The position numbers and the translations under genes were made by a program. A stretch of 64,000 bases of DNA from Prionace glauca (lineage: Eukaryota > Chordata > Chondrichthyes > Carcharhiniformes > Carcharhinidae). Location: assembly GCA_037974335.1 (NCBI GenBank), contig CM075760.1, positions 7,561,432 to 7,625,431 on the forward strand, in the 5' to 3' direction. The notes under the pieces are model-generated. The model saw only the letters and a list, made by a program, of their open reading frames with translations. It searched no databases and was not told the origin of the DNA. Positions 33,715-45,911 of this stretch are shown one piece after another (the stretch's first letter is position 1; each line of letters begins with the position of its first letter).

Positions 33715-34385
33715 ATTTTCCAACAGGTCTCTGAAGACAGATAAGTCATCACCGGGAACAAAATAGTGAGGCTGCAATAATTTTATATGCAAGAGCACAC
33801 AACAGAAGGGTTGTCAGTAAATAATTACATATTAAACGTTCTTCAGTTGAAACACATAAACTGCTTGGTGTTTTCATGCACTCATGAAAGACAGAGTGGG
33901 CTGAAGGTTATCACTGGGAAAACTGAAGGGGAATTGCTAAAAGAGATCATTTCTCCAAAGGGGGTTATTAGAAAATAGAATACTTAAAATAAGTAAGCAC
34001 GCAAATGTTTATGGTATTTGTTAGACATAAAACCATAAAATTCCTACAGTTCAGAAGAAAGGCTATCTGGCCCACTGAGTCTGCATCCCATCCCAGGTCC
34101 TCCCCTCTGCCCTAACCCCATTAGTCCCACCCATTTACCATGGCTATTCCACATATTCTGAGGGAAAAGAACGGGCAATTTTGCATGGCGAATCCAACTA
34201 ATACTATCTGTTGCAATATAATCGAGAGACTGGTTTCGTGCGGTAATATTGAGATAGGGCCGAATACACCAGATATCTTTACAGCACCTGTACTAATATA
34301 GATGCAGACTGGGCCCAGTTCAGTCATTACTGAGAGGGTGTATACAGGATCTAACACTCTCTAACCAGCGTGGTGTTTTCTCATA
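33715..34385. repeat. Segmental duplication, copy A
   Basis: It is collinear with 40445-41110. Both copies include 'accgggaacaaaatagtgag', 'gctgaaggttatcactggga' and an identical reversed SINE insertion at 34025-34190 (40760-40935), so the SINE predates the duplication. The copies lie about 6.7 kb apart and flank the LINE-rich block and the receptor gene. Confidence 0.88.
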
Positions 34386-34639
34386 TAAACAGAGACATGC
34401 CATTCTCAAACAACTGGGATTTTGCAGAGTACAGAATCAACTGAGATTATTGTCATATAATCAGAAATATGATTTCGTGTCATATAAACTGGGTCACGTT
34501 TAGGATGGGCAAAGACTGAGTCTGTTACAGAAATAACTGAGACGATCTTCTGTATATTGTCGTGCCAAAAAGTGCCGTTTCACTGCCATCTCCTGGACAA
34601 GCTTTGCTATTGCAGGAGTTGTGAAATGCTGATTTTAGT

Positions 34640-35330
34640 TGCTGTTTCTCATTCTTTCATGGGCTGAATGTCCAGCTGGTAAGGCCAGCGTATATTAGCA
34701 ATCGCTAATACACTGAATTACTGGTTTTCTTGACCATCATAAAAGGCACGTAATAGCCAAGGACGTGTGCGCCTAGAGTCACCTCTGGGCTAAACTGGGA
34801 AATGATGGAAAGTTTTCTTTTCTGCAGCGCATTAGAGAATCTGATATAAGAACATAAGAAATAGGAGCAGGAGTAGGCCATCTGGCCCTTCGAGCCTGCC
34901 CCGCCATTCAATAAGATCATGGCTGATCTGTCGTGGCTCAGCTCCACCTTCCCGCCCTCTCCCCATAACCCTTAATCCCCTCTCTTATCAAAAACCCATC
35001 AACCCGCTTCTTAAAAAATATTTAGCGAGGCAGCCTCCACCACTTCAACGGGCAGAGAATTCCAGAGATTCACCACCCTTTGAGTGAAGAAGTTCCTCCT
35101 CAACTCTGTTCTAAACCGCCCCCCCCCCCTTTATCTTGAGGCTGTGCCCCCTAGTCCTACTGTCTTTTTTGAGCGGGAAGAGTCTCTCCACCTCTATCCT
35201 ATCCATCCCATTCATCATATTATACGTCTCAATGAGATCTCCCCTCATTCTTCTAAACTCTAACGAGTACAAGCCTAGTTTATTCAGCCTCTCCTCATAG
35301 CTCAACCCCCTCAACTCCGGTATCAGAGTA
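34640..35330 (-). mobile_element. SINE remnant plus CR1-type LINE 3' part
   Basis: Bases 34640-34850 are a decayed SINE like 7890-8200. Bases 34850-35326 are the CR1 3' end, reverse: minus-strand frames give TLIPELRGLSYEERLNKLG, LYSLEFRRMRGDLIETYNM and RIEVERLFPLKKDSRTRG. A C-run at 35118-35127 breaks the frame seen in the 19.6-kb copy. Bases 35330-35640 hold nothing recognised. Confidence 0.85.
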
Positions 35331-35649
35331 CATTTCCTACAAAAGGGAAGCACCAGTGTGTGAACATAAATCAACGTGTATCTCAATAATGAAGGTAATG
35401 TTTTAACTTCTTCAGTCTCTTCAAATTTAAAATACAGCCACCTTTTTGGAACACAATGTATTTCAATCAGACATAACAGCAAGAAACATTCTTAATCTCA
35501 CTATCCGCTGACTTGAAAGATTCTCCTTAAAGATCTAAAATCAAGTCACATGCAACCCATCCAAAAATACCAGGATATATTTCAGGTCATGGCCGCAATC
35601 ACGGAAGTTACCTTTACATTCAAAATTGTAACTGCATTTTGAAGGCTGT

Positions 35650-37450
35650 TGTAGTTGGACTTGAATATTTATCTTGAGAAATTGGCCTACCCTCACAGAG
35701 ATATTACCACTCTGCCACTGTCACCCTTTCAACATTGATAAAGTACTTACAGCAGAGAAGAAGGCCATTTTGAAGCGTCATGTGTGTGTTGGCCCTCGAA
35801 AGGAGCAATTCATCCAAGAACACTCTGTACCCCACAGTCTAGCATTTTGTTCATTTTCAGACAATTATCCAATCCCATTTTGAACCCATTAATTGGCGCT
35901 GCCTGCACCACACTCTCAAACAGCACATTCCTGATCTGGATCACTCACTGTCTGACAATGTTTTTCCTGATGTCTCCATGTTTCTTCCATCAATTTACTT
36001 CAACCCGCTCCCTCTGTGTCAAGATCCTTCTGCCATTGACCAGTTTCTCTCTATCTACTCTGTCAAGACCCCTCAGGATTTTGAATGCCTCGTTAAAGTC
36101 ACATCAGCAACTTCCTGTCAAGGAAATTAGTCCGAACTTCTCCAAAATATTTTCGTCACTGAACTTTCTGATCTCTGGACTTATTCCCGTGTTTTCCTTT
36201 CCATCCAGCCTATTGACTTTACATTCTGCCTGAGTTCGGTGCCGAAAATTGGACCGAACTTTTCGGTTGACGATTTTCCAAGTGTTTTCTACAAATTAGC
36301 ACAACTTCCTTGCTTCTGTATTCTTTTCCCCAATAGACAAAAACTATTCACTTTTTTTTTGTTTGCAGCTGTCTCAACCTGTCTTGCATCATGAATGATT
36401 TATACACATGTTCACTCAAGTCCCTCTGCGTCTATATTCACTTTCATAGCGTTTTCATCATTTCCATTTTTCTCTTCACATTCTGTTGAACAAAACTGAT
36501 CATGTAACTTTTCTCTGCAATAAATTAAATATGCAAATTACTCGTCCATTCAACCAATTAGTTCTTTTTGCCCTGTCACCATTTACCTTAAATCACCATC
36601 CTCTGCTTTCCAACCATTCCCCCAATGTGTCGATTATCTCCAAGCTGATTCCCCAATTTCCTTCAATTCATTGATATATGTATGACAAACAGCAAAGGTC
36701 TCAGAACTGATCCCTGAGTCACAACACAGCATTCAGAAACACACTTGCACAGCTACGCTCTGTTTTCTATGACCGAGCCAGTTCTCCATCCACCTAGCCA
36801 GGTCACCTCTGGTCTCATTTTACTGCACCTTCTGTACCACTTTGCCATGAGGGACCTTGTCAGAGTGTTTACTGGTGTCCATGTAGATAATATCCACTGC
36901 TCTGTCCTCATCAATCATCTTCGTCACTTCCTCGAAAAAACTCGATCACGTTATTGGCACACGATCTGGCCTTCAAAAAAAGTTACCTCTCACTAATACA
37001 TCCACTTATTTCCAAGTGGGATTAAATCCTGTCTCGAAGAATTTTTTTCAATAATTTCCTGACCACTGACGTAAGGCTCACTGGCCTGTGCTGACCTGGA
37101 TTATGGCTGCTATTCTTCCTAAACAAAAATAGGCTATTCTCCAATCCTCGTAATTCCACTATAGACAATGATGATACAAAGATTTCTCTCAAGGCCCTTC
37201 CTGGCCTCTCTCAGTATTCTGTGGTATATCACATCAGGCCCTGGGGACTTGTCTACCTTAACATTTCTCAAGAACCCCGACATCTCCTCCTTTTTGATTT
37301 CAACATGACTCAAACTATCTGCACATCCTTTCCCAGACTCATCATGCACTAAGTACTTCTCTTTAGTGAATACTGACGTGAAGTATTCAATACCTCGTCA
37401 TTTCCCTGGATCCGCGCATAGAATCCCTCACCTGTCCTCGGGTGTTTCTC
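35650..37450 (-). mobile_element. Old CR1-like LINE, reverse
   Basis: The minus strand near 37349-37134 reads HVEIKKEEMSGFLRNVKVD, then KSPGPDVIYHRILREARKG, the start of a LINE reverse transcriptase. The 3' half (35650-36240) is repeated at 48860-49790. Frames are broken in many places. It is more diverged than the 21.5-23.9 kb copy. Bases 37985-38030 carry another short piece of LINE sequence. Confidence 0.75.
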
Positions 37451-37459
37451 ACAGGTTTT

Positions 37460-38535
37460 TCATGTGATTTTTTAAATTTCCCAAACTGTCCAATCTCGTC
37501 ACTGCTGATACTGTGAAACTTACGAGGTAAACACACAACAGATTCTCGTCACTTCAAACTATCTGCTTTCCACCTCAGCATTTTGCAGATTTAAAAGCAC
37601 CGTTCTTTAAAAGGTTTAGACTATTCTCATTGTACTGATTATTACCGACTTGCTGTGTATTTTATATATTGATAAAACCTGTACTTGTAATATAAACAGC
37701 AGATGGTAGACATTCTCTGCTGGTGTGGCAGCTTTGTGCGCACATACAATTCTAAACACTTCCATGCTTTCGCTGTTCTGAATTATAGCGATTATTGCGT
37801 TTGAAAACTTGGAAAATATTTTCAAATCACCTGACTCATTTCAAATTGTTTTTGTTAAATGTTACTGCAGTACATAATCTCACAGCCATAGGACTTTTAC
37901 AAACCCTTATGTCTTTAATGATATTATACAACTGCAGTTATAGAGAAATGGAGAAAAATTGGGGCAAGTGCTATTTTCTGAATCTTTGTCAAACACCTTA
38001 CTGATATCCATATAGACGACATCAACGGCTCGTTTCAATGCTGGGTCTGGTTCGTCCTGCTCAGCCTCCTAAGTGAGTGAGTTTCTGCAGACGGAAGCTC
38101 GCCTCTTCCACCACCAGCACTGTGGCCTGAGTTCCCTTTACTGGGAGACAATGTGGTCGAGAGGCTAAACCCGCTGTGTCTGTTTCAGGCCCTGAGTTTC
38201 TCATTGGTGGAGATGGAGAGCAGGAGCTGGAGTGCCTGGAATTCTTTCTGAAGTTCGTGGTGTGCTGGGAATTGATTTCTTTTTCTTGCAATGGTTGGGG
38301 TTTTATGGCTTGTGATTGAAGCATTCCCATGGGAGGGTATCTCCCAAACAGAATTGATAGGAAACAGGCCCTGATAGGAACGTCCCTCACAACCACGCGG
38401 ATGCATTGCCATGATCCTTTACTAATAGCCTATCAACTGCCTTTAAGTGCCCCTCCCGGTTGATGGGAACTTTGGGCAAAGTGATTTTCCCATGAGAAAT
38501 TCTGCTTGGGGGCTTCCTGTAGTTGAAGAAGAAAT
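37460..38535. other. Intergenic, 3' side of the receptor gene
   Basis: Apart from the short LINE fragment near 38000, no gene or RNA is recognised. A stretch at 38170-38300 has a splice-acceptor-like 'tgtgtctgtttcag' but no convincing exon after it. Confidence 0.4.
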
Positions 38536-38538
38536 CTG

Positions 38539-39434
38539 TTATTCAGTAAGTAATTTCACAATTGCATTAAATGGAAATCTGATCACATTCTTCAGATCCT
38601 CTCTGAATTGTGTCTGGGTCACTGCGTAAATGTATGTATTGGTGCAGCAACTCAGGAGTTGGAGCATAAATCCCAATTCCAGCACAAATGCAGGAATATA
38701 AAAATTAATTAAGTTTAAATTATATAATCGTTGACAAAAGGAGTGGATAAGTAAGATTGACCATAGCAGGATAAAATTTCCTGATAGAGCAAACAGTAAG
38801 ATAATGGATTTTCTTCTCTTCACTGTCTCTGGGTCCTTTGAAGTATCCATACGCTTGTGGCTCTGAAGTCTCCTGCGGAATTTGGTCGACCCTAGAATGT
38901 GTTTAATGGTGAAAACATTCAGCAACAGAATCAACAAAAAAGGAATGAACGGTGTTAAAATATAATGCAGATTTTCAACCACTCCCCATGCTGCAGAATA
39001 GAGGACATCATTGCCAACATGACAAAAATGGGGAATATTCTGAAACGCATATCTATCATCATACATGAAATACCAGAAAATGTTCTTTACACTGAATAGC
39101 ACACTCACAGTTCCGAGAACCACTGTTGCAGTTTTCTCAGTGCAGTATTTTATTTTCAGCTTCTGACAAGTAATAGCCACAAACCGATCAAAGGTGAAAG
39201 AGACAGTGAACCAGACAGAGCAATCAGTGACTGCATAAAGCAGCACAGCATGGATATTACATATTTTAAATTGGTAAATGATTAAAAATTCAAACTTCAT
39301 GGGAATTTGCCTCAAAATGAGATCGATGATAACGACCAGTAGATCCGCTGCTGACATGGAAATGAGGTAATATATCACACTTTTGGAAAGACCACACTTC
39401 CCTCGTGACAGGATAAGAATCGTCAATACATTCA
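38539..39434 (-). CDS. GPR139-like G-protein-coupled receptor, exon 2
   Basis: This large exon encodes TM1 to TM7 of a rhodopsin-class receptor. After the acceptor it continues TM1 with VNVLTILILSRGKCGLSKS, then the TM2 core SMSAADLLVVIIDL, Cys-containing TM3 start CNIHAVLLYAVTDCSVWF, DRF in place of DRY, a KDPETVKRRK basic loop before TM6, and TM7 with NTYIY in place of NPxxY. It ends KLLTE and a stop at 38539. The pattern GKCGLS plus DRFVAI is typical of the shark receptors usually named 'probable GPCR 139'. The frame is fully open for 299 codons. The ligand is unknown. It lies between two IgM clusters and probably repeats with each unit. Confidence 0.9.
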
Positions 39435-40002
39435 CTATAAGGAAGAGAAACACAATTTATTCGTGTTTTAGACTGAGCACAAGAGAAACAATCTCTCAGG
39501 ATCATTGGGAACAGCTGAAATATTTTTATTAAATCCACCTCAGAATAGACTGAATTCACCTATTCTGCTCGAGACAAAGTTCACAGCAGAAAAGCCCCGC
39601 AATGATGTAGCAAGAAGCCACATTCACCAGTTAATAAAGTCTCCAATTTGCTGCCTTCTTCAGATTTGTATATGGGGGACACAATGGTGCCAGTAGGTTT
39701 GGAGCAAATGTTTCTGGTCTGGATGACTCTGCTTTGATTGTGCTGAAGGCTGTGCAGTTGAAGATGTTAAATCAGCTGATTTGGAATTGGCTGTGAATCA
39801 TAACACTGGAAATCATCTTACATAACGACAACCGTAAAGTGGAAAGATTGAAAGTGAATGTTAGGTAGTGTGAGGATAGCTGTGTGGCAACGAGAAATGT
39901 TTCCAGTTCATTCACAGCAACAAACCATGAAGGTTACACAGAATGATATCAATAACTGGGTAACATGGACAAGGACAATGAACACAGAGAAATATGACTT
40001 AC

Positions 40003-40114
40003 CAGTGACACCAACTACGGCAAGGACAGGGTAGTAAATCCTTTGGATATCGTAAAATACCCAAAGAATACGTAGCTCAAGTGGTATAATCCAGAACATG
40101 GCTCTGAAATTCAA
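40003..40114 (-). CDS. GPR139-like G-protein-coupled receptor, exon 1
   Basis: This exon encodes the extracellular N-terminus and first part of TM1, ending RIYYPVLAVVGVT, a conserved stretch of this family. It ends with one G at a GTAAG donor (40002-39998); with the acceptor at 39435 (TTATAG) the junction reads GVT-VNV and stays in frame, so the 568-bp intron is phase 1. I took the first in-frame ATG at 40114 (MNFRAMFWI); a second ATG five codons later (40099) could serve instead. The joined product is about 335 residues, normal for the family. Confidence 0.85.
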
Positions 40115-40444
40115 TGATCGCTGACTTTACTAGAGACCATTCCAAGTTAAACAATATTGCACACACAGTGAAAATTCCTATTTATAAATCTTCTAATGTC
40201 CCCATTGGAACAATTAAACCGTGTGCTGAGGGACATGAATCACAGTCTCTGAACAAACAAGATGACTTCATCTTTTCTTACAAATTATATGGTTATTGTC
40301 CTTTTTATGCATGTTAAAAAATTCGAATGAAGGCAAACATTTTGGTTCATGCACCTTGGCAAAAGAAAGGAACATTGATTAACAATGTGTTGCTGAACTG
40401 AAGAGAGTTGAAACCGTTGTGAGTATTGCTGTCACACATTGTCA

Positions 40445-41110
40445 GTCTATCCGTTTTCCAGCAGATCTCTAAAGACAGATAAATCAACACCGGGAACAAA
40501 ATAGTGAGGCTGAAATCATTTTGTTTGCAAGAACACACAACAGGATGGTTGTCAATAAATACTTACATATTAAATGTTCTTCAGTTGAAACACATGAACT
40601 GTTTGGTGTTTTCATGCATTCGTGGAAGACAGAGATGGGCTGAAGGTTATCACTGGGAAAACTGAAGGGGAATTGCTAAAAGAGACCATTTCTCCAAACG
40701 GGTTATTAGAAAATAGATTATTTAAAATAAATAAGCACGCAAATGTCTATGATATTTCTTAGACATAGAACCATAGAATTCCTACAGTTCAGAAGAAAGG
40801 TTATCTTGGCCCACTGAGTCTGCATCCCACCCAGGTCCTCCCCTCTGCCCTATCCCCGTTAGCCCCACACATTTACCATGGCTAATCCACATACTCTAAG
40901 GGAAAGTAACGGGCAATTTTTGCATGGTGAATCCAACTAATATGATCTGTTGTAATATAAATGAGGGATGGGTTTTGTGCAGTAACACAGAGACAGAACC
41001 GAATGCACCAGATATCGATACAGCACCTGTACTAATATGAATGCAGACTGGGTCCAGTTCAGTCATTACTGAGAGAGTGTATACAGTCTATTACTAACCA
41101 GCGTGGTGTT
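40445..41110. repeat. Segmental duplication, copy B
   Basis: It is collinear with 33715-34385, including the reversed SINE at 40760-40935. Substitutions are frequent but there are few indels, suggesting moderate age. Confidence 0.88.
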
Positions 41111-41277
41111 TTCTTATCTAATAGAGACATGACATACTCAGTTTTGACAAAGACAAGGTCTTTGTGAAGGATACAATGTGAAGGATAAACTTGCAATTGG
41201 TGAATAAAAAGTCCGAAATGCAATAAAAAGCAGGTGATTCATGGATAAATCAACATTTTAAAATATTTGTGTCAGCT

Positions 41278-41349
41278 TTCCTGGTGGTCTAGTGGTTAGG
41301 ATTCGGCGCTCTCAGTACTGTAGCCTGGGTTCGACTCCCGGTCAGGGAA
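41278..41349 (+). tRNA. tRNA-Glu (CTC), probably decayed
   Basis: It aligns end to end with the Glu gene at 45346 (opposite strand). It has a good A box (TGGTCTAGTGG), anticodon loop with CTC, B box GGGTTCGACTC and a pairing acceptor stem with G-T pairs. The anticodon stem (CGGCG against TACTG) has a C-A mismatch and two wobble pairs, so function is doubtful. No terminal T-run of four or more follows closely. Confidence 0.7.
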
Positions 41350-41929
41350 TGTAGATTTTATTACAATAATTCTGCGTTACTTCTCGGTCTGAACCTGTCA
41401 GAATCAATATTAGGGAGATTTTTTTGTTTGTGTCTGAATTGGAAAAGTCACATGTAAAGAAATTAAGAGAGCGATAGGCGAGAAAGGGCTGATGGTACGA
41501 AATGCTGATGCGTTAAAATCTAGCTGTTAATGGGGGAAAATGTATTGTTCCTACTGACACAAATATCTGCAGATCTCGGTCCAAATCTCTGCTTCCATGA
41601 CAAGAAAACTTTTAATTGAATGAAATAGTAAAATATCCCACCTCCAGTGAAGTGGAGGCAGTTTTCACTCAGAAACCAGTAACTGTGAGTTTAACAATGT
41701 GGGAAGGAGAAAGACTCAGTTTGAGCGGTGACATTGCGGGAGGAATGGAGAGCTGGAGTTCACCCAGAAAAGCAGCAAAGTTTCAAATCAATGGCGTCCA
41801 ACGTTGAATGGTCCATTAACGGTGGTAATTTAATGTTATTCAGCAGAATTACCACAGGATGGTTTATCACAGATTGATGCTAATACTTTGAATGGAGTGA
41901 ACTGCAGTAACATTGAATGCAGTAGAAAG

Positions 41930-42225
41930 GACAGCGCGGTAGCACAGTGATTAGCACTGATGTCTCACAGCGCCAGGGACTCAGGTCCTCGAGTCACCGT
42001 CTGTGCGGAGTTTGCACGTTCTCCCCGTGCCTCCGTGGGTTTCCTCCGGGTGTTCCGGTGTCTGATTCAAAGAAGTGTGTTTTAGTTTGATTGGCAATGC
42101 TAAATTGATCCTACTGTCAGAGGGATCAGAAGGGTAAATATGTGGGTTTACGGGGAATAGGGCGTGGGTGGGATTGTTGTGGCTGCGGACTCGATGGGCT
42201 GAATGGCCTCCTTCTGGGGGAATCA
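41930..42225 (+). mobile_element. tRNA-derived SINE, forward, near full length
   Basis: It has a head 'agcacagtgattagcactga', body 'tttgcacgttctccccgtgc' and 'gggtttcctccgggtgttcc', and an end 'ggctgaatggcctccttctg'. The head is a Pol III promoter relic. Bases 41400-41930 and 42240-42600 hold no gene I recognise. Confidence 0.85.
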
Positions 42226-42614
42226 AAAGAGGTAATGCAAATATACATTGTTTTGGATGAAACAGCAGGTCAACTAAATGTATTTTCACTGCCATGTAAA
42301 AGCGGACCTGACATCTGCATTGAAATGTGATGAGGTTGGAAAAACTCAGGACGTTACATGGCATGTGTGCATCAGGAAACAAAGATAAACCTTCACCTCC
42401 ATCACCTTTCATTAACATTGGGAATGTTTAGAAATAGAGGAAGTTTTTAAAAAAGCGAAATCCAACAAGGAGGAAATATAACAACATCTGGCAGGGTGGA
42501 AATTGCGATGGGTATTTGGTCTGTTGCAGTTTGTGTGAACTGATGTTTGAAAACAGTGCGAGACAAAATGTGCTGCTAATTAGCAGATAGCACAGAAAAC
42601 CAGCAAGGAGATCC

Positions 42615-42687
42615 TGCCGAAACCCAGGATTGAACCAGGGACCTTTAGATCTTCAGTCTAACGCTCTCCCAACTGAGCTATTTCGGC
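42615..42687 (-). tRNA. tRNA-Phe (GAA)
   Basis: The minus strand reads GCCGAAATAGCTCAGTTGGG, with anticodon loop CTGAAGA (GAA) and T loop GGTTCAATCC, ending TTTCGGC plus A. All stems pair. It equals the vertebrate Phe sequence at nearly all positions, so it looks functional. Confidence 0.95.
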
Positions 42688-43673
42688 TGCCTGCCTAAGG
42701 GGAAGCTTCCGTCTCCCAAATATCTAAGAGAGCACTCATTTCTGCCCATTCGTTAATGCATCATTTTCATCTTTCTTCAAATAAACTCAACCAAATGTCC
42801 TCAGTGATAAAAGCAAATTACTGCGGATGGGAAAAGAGGGAATGCTGCAAAATTTCACAATGTCTGACAGCCCCTGTAAGGAGTGAAAAGGGCGGACGTT
42901 TCGAGCCCAGATGACACTTTATCAAAGTTCATTGTACAATTGTAATCACTATTCGTTTCAATATTTCGTATCAATACATTATTTAACACATGTGACTTCA
43001 TTATGAATTGAATATCTCTGAACTTGAACATCACTGAATTGAAAATATAACTGACCAACAGAACCAATCGAATCACCGGGTAATACAAGTCACAATTTTG
43101 AGATCGACTATCGTCAGCTTTTAAACAAAGTCAAATACATTTAAAAGGATGAGAATCAGGAATTATCTGTTCGTGACTCTTGACCCTTTTTTTATTAGGG
43201 GTTTGAAACATTCAGGCGCATAAATTCCGGCCCATTACAGGAAATTTCAGTAGATCCGCACTGAGTCCCAATTCCCTCATCTGTCTGAATGGTTTTCCCT
43301 CTTTCTTAGAGATGAAAAACGATTTAAAAATATTCTTCTGTGAAATGTTCACCATTTCCTCTCGTTCACTTACAGTATCACTTGTATCTGTCTTTTTGAG
43401 CACACACTACTATCAGATATTTCAGATGGTGATTAACCATATTAGTCTGCAGCTAGAAACCCATTAAATTCTGTTGTGGACTGAACAAGATGCGGATAAA
43501 TGCTCGGTGTCAAAAGCGAACTTTCCCGTCAGTGCACCTTATTTCACAGAAAGTATTTAACTTTGATGTCAGAGCAATGATAACATGTCTTTCACATCGA
43601 GGTTTGGATAATGTTGAGCAACAACCTGAAATCAAACAATTTTACCTTACCCCACATGAGAAACCTTAATTAA

Positions 43674-43746
43674 TGTTTCTGCCCGGTTTCGAACCGGGGA
43701 CCTTTCGCGTGTGAGGCGAATGTGATAACCACTACACTACAGAAAC
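43674..43746 (-). tRNA. tRNA-Val (CAC)
   Basis: The minus strand reads GTTTCTGTAGTGTAGTGGTT, with loop CTCACAC (anticodon CAC) and B box GGTTCGAAACC, ending CAGAAAC plus A. All stems pair. It is close to the standard vertebrate tRNA-Val and looks functional. Confidence 0.95.
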
Positions 43747-44851
43747 AACTGGAAAACTAATGGAGCAAATCTGCCTGTCTGCAATGTTCAACTGCGCTGT
43801 GATGCTGCAGGTTCCGATGGTCAGACTGAGAGCCCATGTCACTGAATTCAGGAAGATAACCCTTACTTTCAATCTGATTGTACAACTTATCCCCAACATC
43901 AACATTTAAAAGTGTGCGTCTCGCAAATATCTAAGGGAGCAATGATTTCTACTCATTTATTATTCCATGATTCTCATCTTCCTTCGAATAATCTCAATCA
44001 ATTATTCAGTGATAAAAACGAATGACTGCGGATGGGAAAAGAGAAAATGTTGCAAAATCTCCCAATGTCTGAGAGCTCCTGTAAGGAGTGAAAAGGGTGG
44101 ACGTTTCGTGTCCAGATGACACTTTATCAAAGCTCATTGTACAATTGTAATCAGTATTTGTGTCACTATTCAGTATTAATGTATTATTTAACACATATGG
44201 CTTTATTATGAATTGAATATCAATGAACTTGAACATTACTGAATTGAAAACATAACCGACCAACAGAATCACCGGGTAATCCAGATCACAATTTTGAGAT
44301 TGACTATCGTCAGCTTTTAAACAAAGTCAAATATATTTAAATGGAGGAAAATCAAAAATTATCTGTTCGTGACACTTGTGCCTTTTTTATTATGGACGCA
44401 TACATTTCCGCCCTTTACAGGAAAGCCCAGTAGATCCGCGCTGAGTCTCGATTCCCCCATCTGTCTGAGTGACATTTCCTATTTGTTGGAGATGAAAAAC
44501 GATTTTTAAAATTCATCTGTGAAATGTGCACCATTTCCTCTAGTTCACTTACACTATCACTTGTACCTGTCTGTTTGAGCTCACACTCGTATCAGATATT
44601 TCAGATGGTGATGAACCATATTAGTCTGCACCTATAAACCCATTAAATCTGCTGGAGACTGAACGAGATGCGGATAAATGCTCGGTGTCAAAATCGAACT
44701 TTCCCATCAGTGCACCTTATTTCTCAGAAAGTATTTGACGGTGAAATCAGAGCAATGATAACATGTCTTTAACATCGAGGTTCGGATAATGTTGAGCAGT
44801 AAACTTAAATTTAACAATTTTCCCTTATCCAACACGAGAAAGTTTAATGAG

Positions 44852-44924
44852 TGTTTCTGCCCGGATTCGAACCGGGGATTTTTCGCGTGTAAGGCGAATG
44901 TGATAACCACTACACTACAGAAAG
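44852..44924 (-). tRNA. tRNA-Val (TAC), duplicate with a changed anticodon
   Basis: It is a tandem duplicate of the gene at 43674. The anticodon now reads TAC instead of CAC. The first acceptor base is C, giving a C-C mismatch with the 3' strand, and the T-stem and variable bases differ at a few sites. Boxes A and B are intact, so transcription is possible. Function is uncertain. Confidence 0.8.
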
Positions 44925-45345
44925 AGCTGAAGAGCAGTGGAGGAAACCAGCCTGTCTGCAATGTTCAACTGCGCTGTGTTGCTGCAGGTTCCGATGGTCA
45001 GACTGAGAGCCCATGTCACTGAATTCAGGAAGATAACCGTTACTTTCAAGCTGATTGTACAACTTATTCCCAACATCAACATTTAAAAGCGTTCGTCTGG
45101 CAAATATCTAAGGGATCAATGATTTCTACCCATTCATTAATGCATCATTTTCATCGCTCTTCCAATAATCATCCGCATTTTATATCATCAGCGCTTTGTA
45201 ACCTGTCGCTACCTTTTTTCTTTGTTCTTTAAATGTGACATTTCCAATTCAGATACTAAAGAGGAAATCTCCCTGATACTGATTCCGACAGAACTGGTAC
45301 AGACCGGGAAGGAGCACAGGATTGTTGTACAGCAATAAATCTACA

Positions 45346-45417
45346 TTCCCTGACCGGGAATCGAACCCGGGCCGCGGCGGTGAAAGCGCCGAATCCTAAC
45401 CACTAGACCACCAGGGA
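45346..45417 (-). tRNA. tRNA-Glu (TTC)
   Basis: The minus strand reads TCCCTGGTGGTCTAGTGGTT, with loop CTTTCAC (anticodon TTC) and B box GGGTTCGATTCCC, ending TCAGGGA plus A. All stems pair and the sequence matches the vertebrate consensus, so it looks functional. Its divergent partner is at 41278. Confidence 0.96.
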
Positions 45418-45479
45418 AGCTGGCGGATGCTTTATAAAATATTAATTCATCCATGAGCCACCAGTCTTTTGTTTTATTT

Positions 45480-45730
45480 CTACACGGGCACAATCTCAGG
45501 ACAAGGCGCTGATGATTTAGGAGTGAGATGAGGAGAAACTGTTTGACTCAAAGGCCCATGAATCTTGGGAATTCTCTATTCCAAAGGGTTCTGATGTTCC
45601 ATCACTGAACACATTTCAGCTTGGGTTAGACAGATTTATGATCTATCCAGGAATGAATGGAAACAGGAATATGGAATAGGAACAAATGCTCAGCCACAAG
45701 TTCATGTTTCGATTGTATTTTTTAAGTTTA
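45480..45730 (+). repeat. LINE 3' end, decayed
   Basis: It holds 'tgaggagaaactgtttgact' and 'gtatatggaatag'-like sequence near 45668, as in CR1-like 3' ends. No frame remains. Confidence 0.6.
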
Positions 45731-45911
45731 AAGGTATAATGGAAGCATGTATATAATGTTATATGTAACCTGTTTGAAGTCAGTTCTCGTTAAATAATGT
45801 TGGTGACACCAGATAACAGAACAGCCGGGAACAATTGACAGCTTTTTTTTATTGGCACTCACGGACCCATTGCCAACAGTTTACCCGTGAATGTTGATGG
45901 TGAGGAAATTC

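Larger units (their letters stand above)
42712..45083. repeat. Tandem duplication of a 1.18-kb tRNA-Val unit
   Basis: Two copies, about 42712-43890 and 43890-45070, align along their length, with the tRNA-Val genes 1,178 bp apart. A partial third start lies at 45083-45175. Each unit also contains a decayed repeat tail ('gtggacgtttcg' form). The copies have diverged, mostly by point changes. Confidence 0.92.

Noticed and set aside
38061-38412. Open frames of 75-111 codons next to the receptor gene
   Set aside because: No membrane span, domain or splice support; the frames overlap one another and do not join the receptor.
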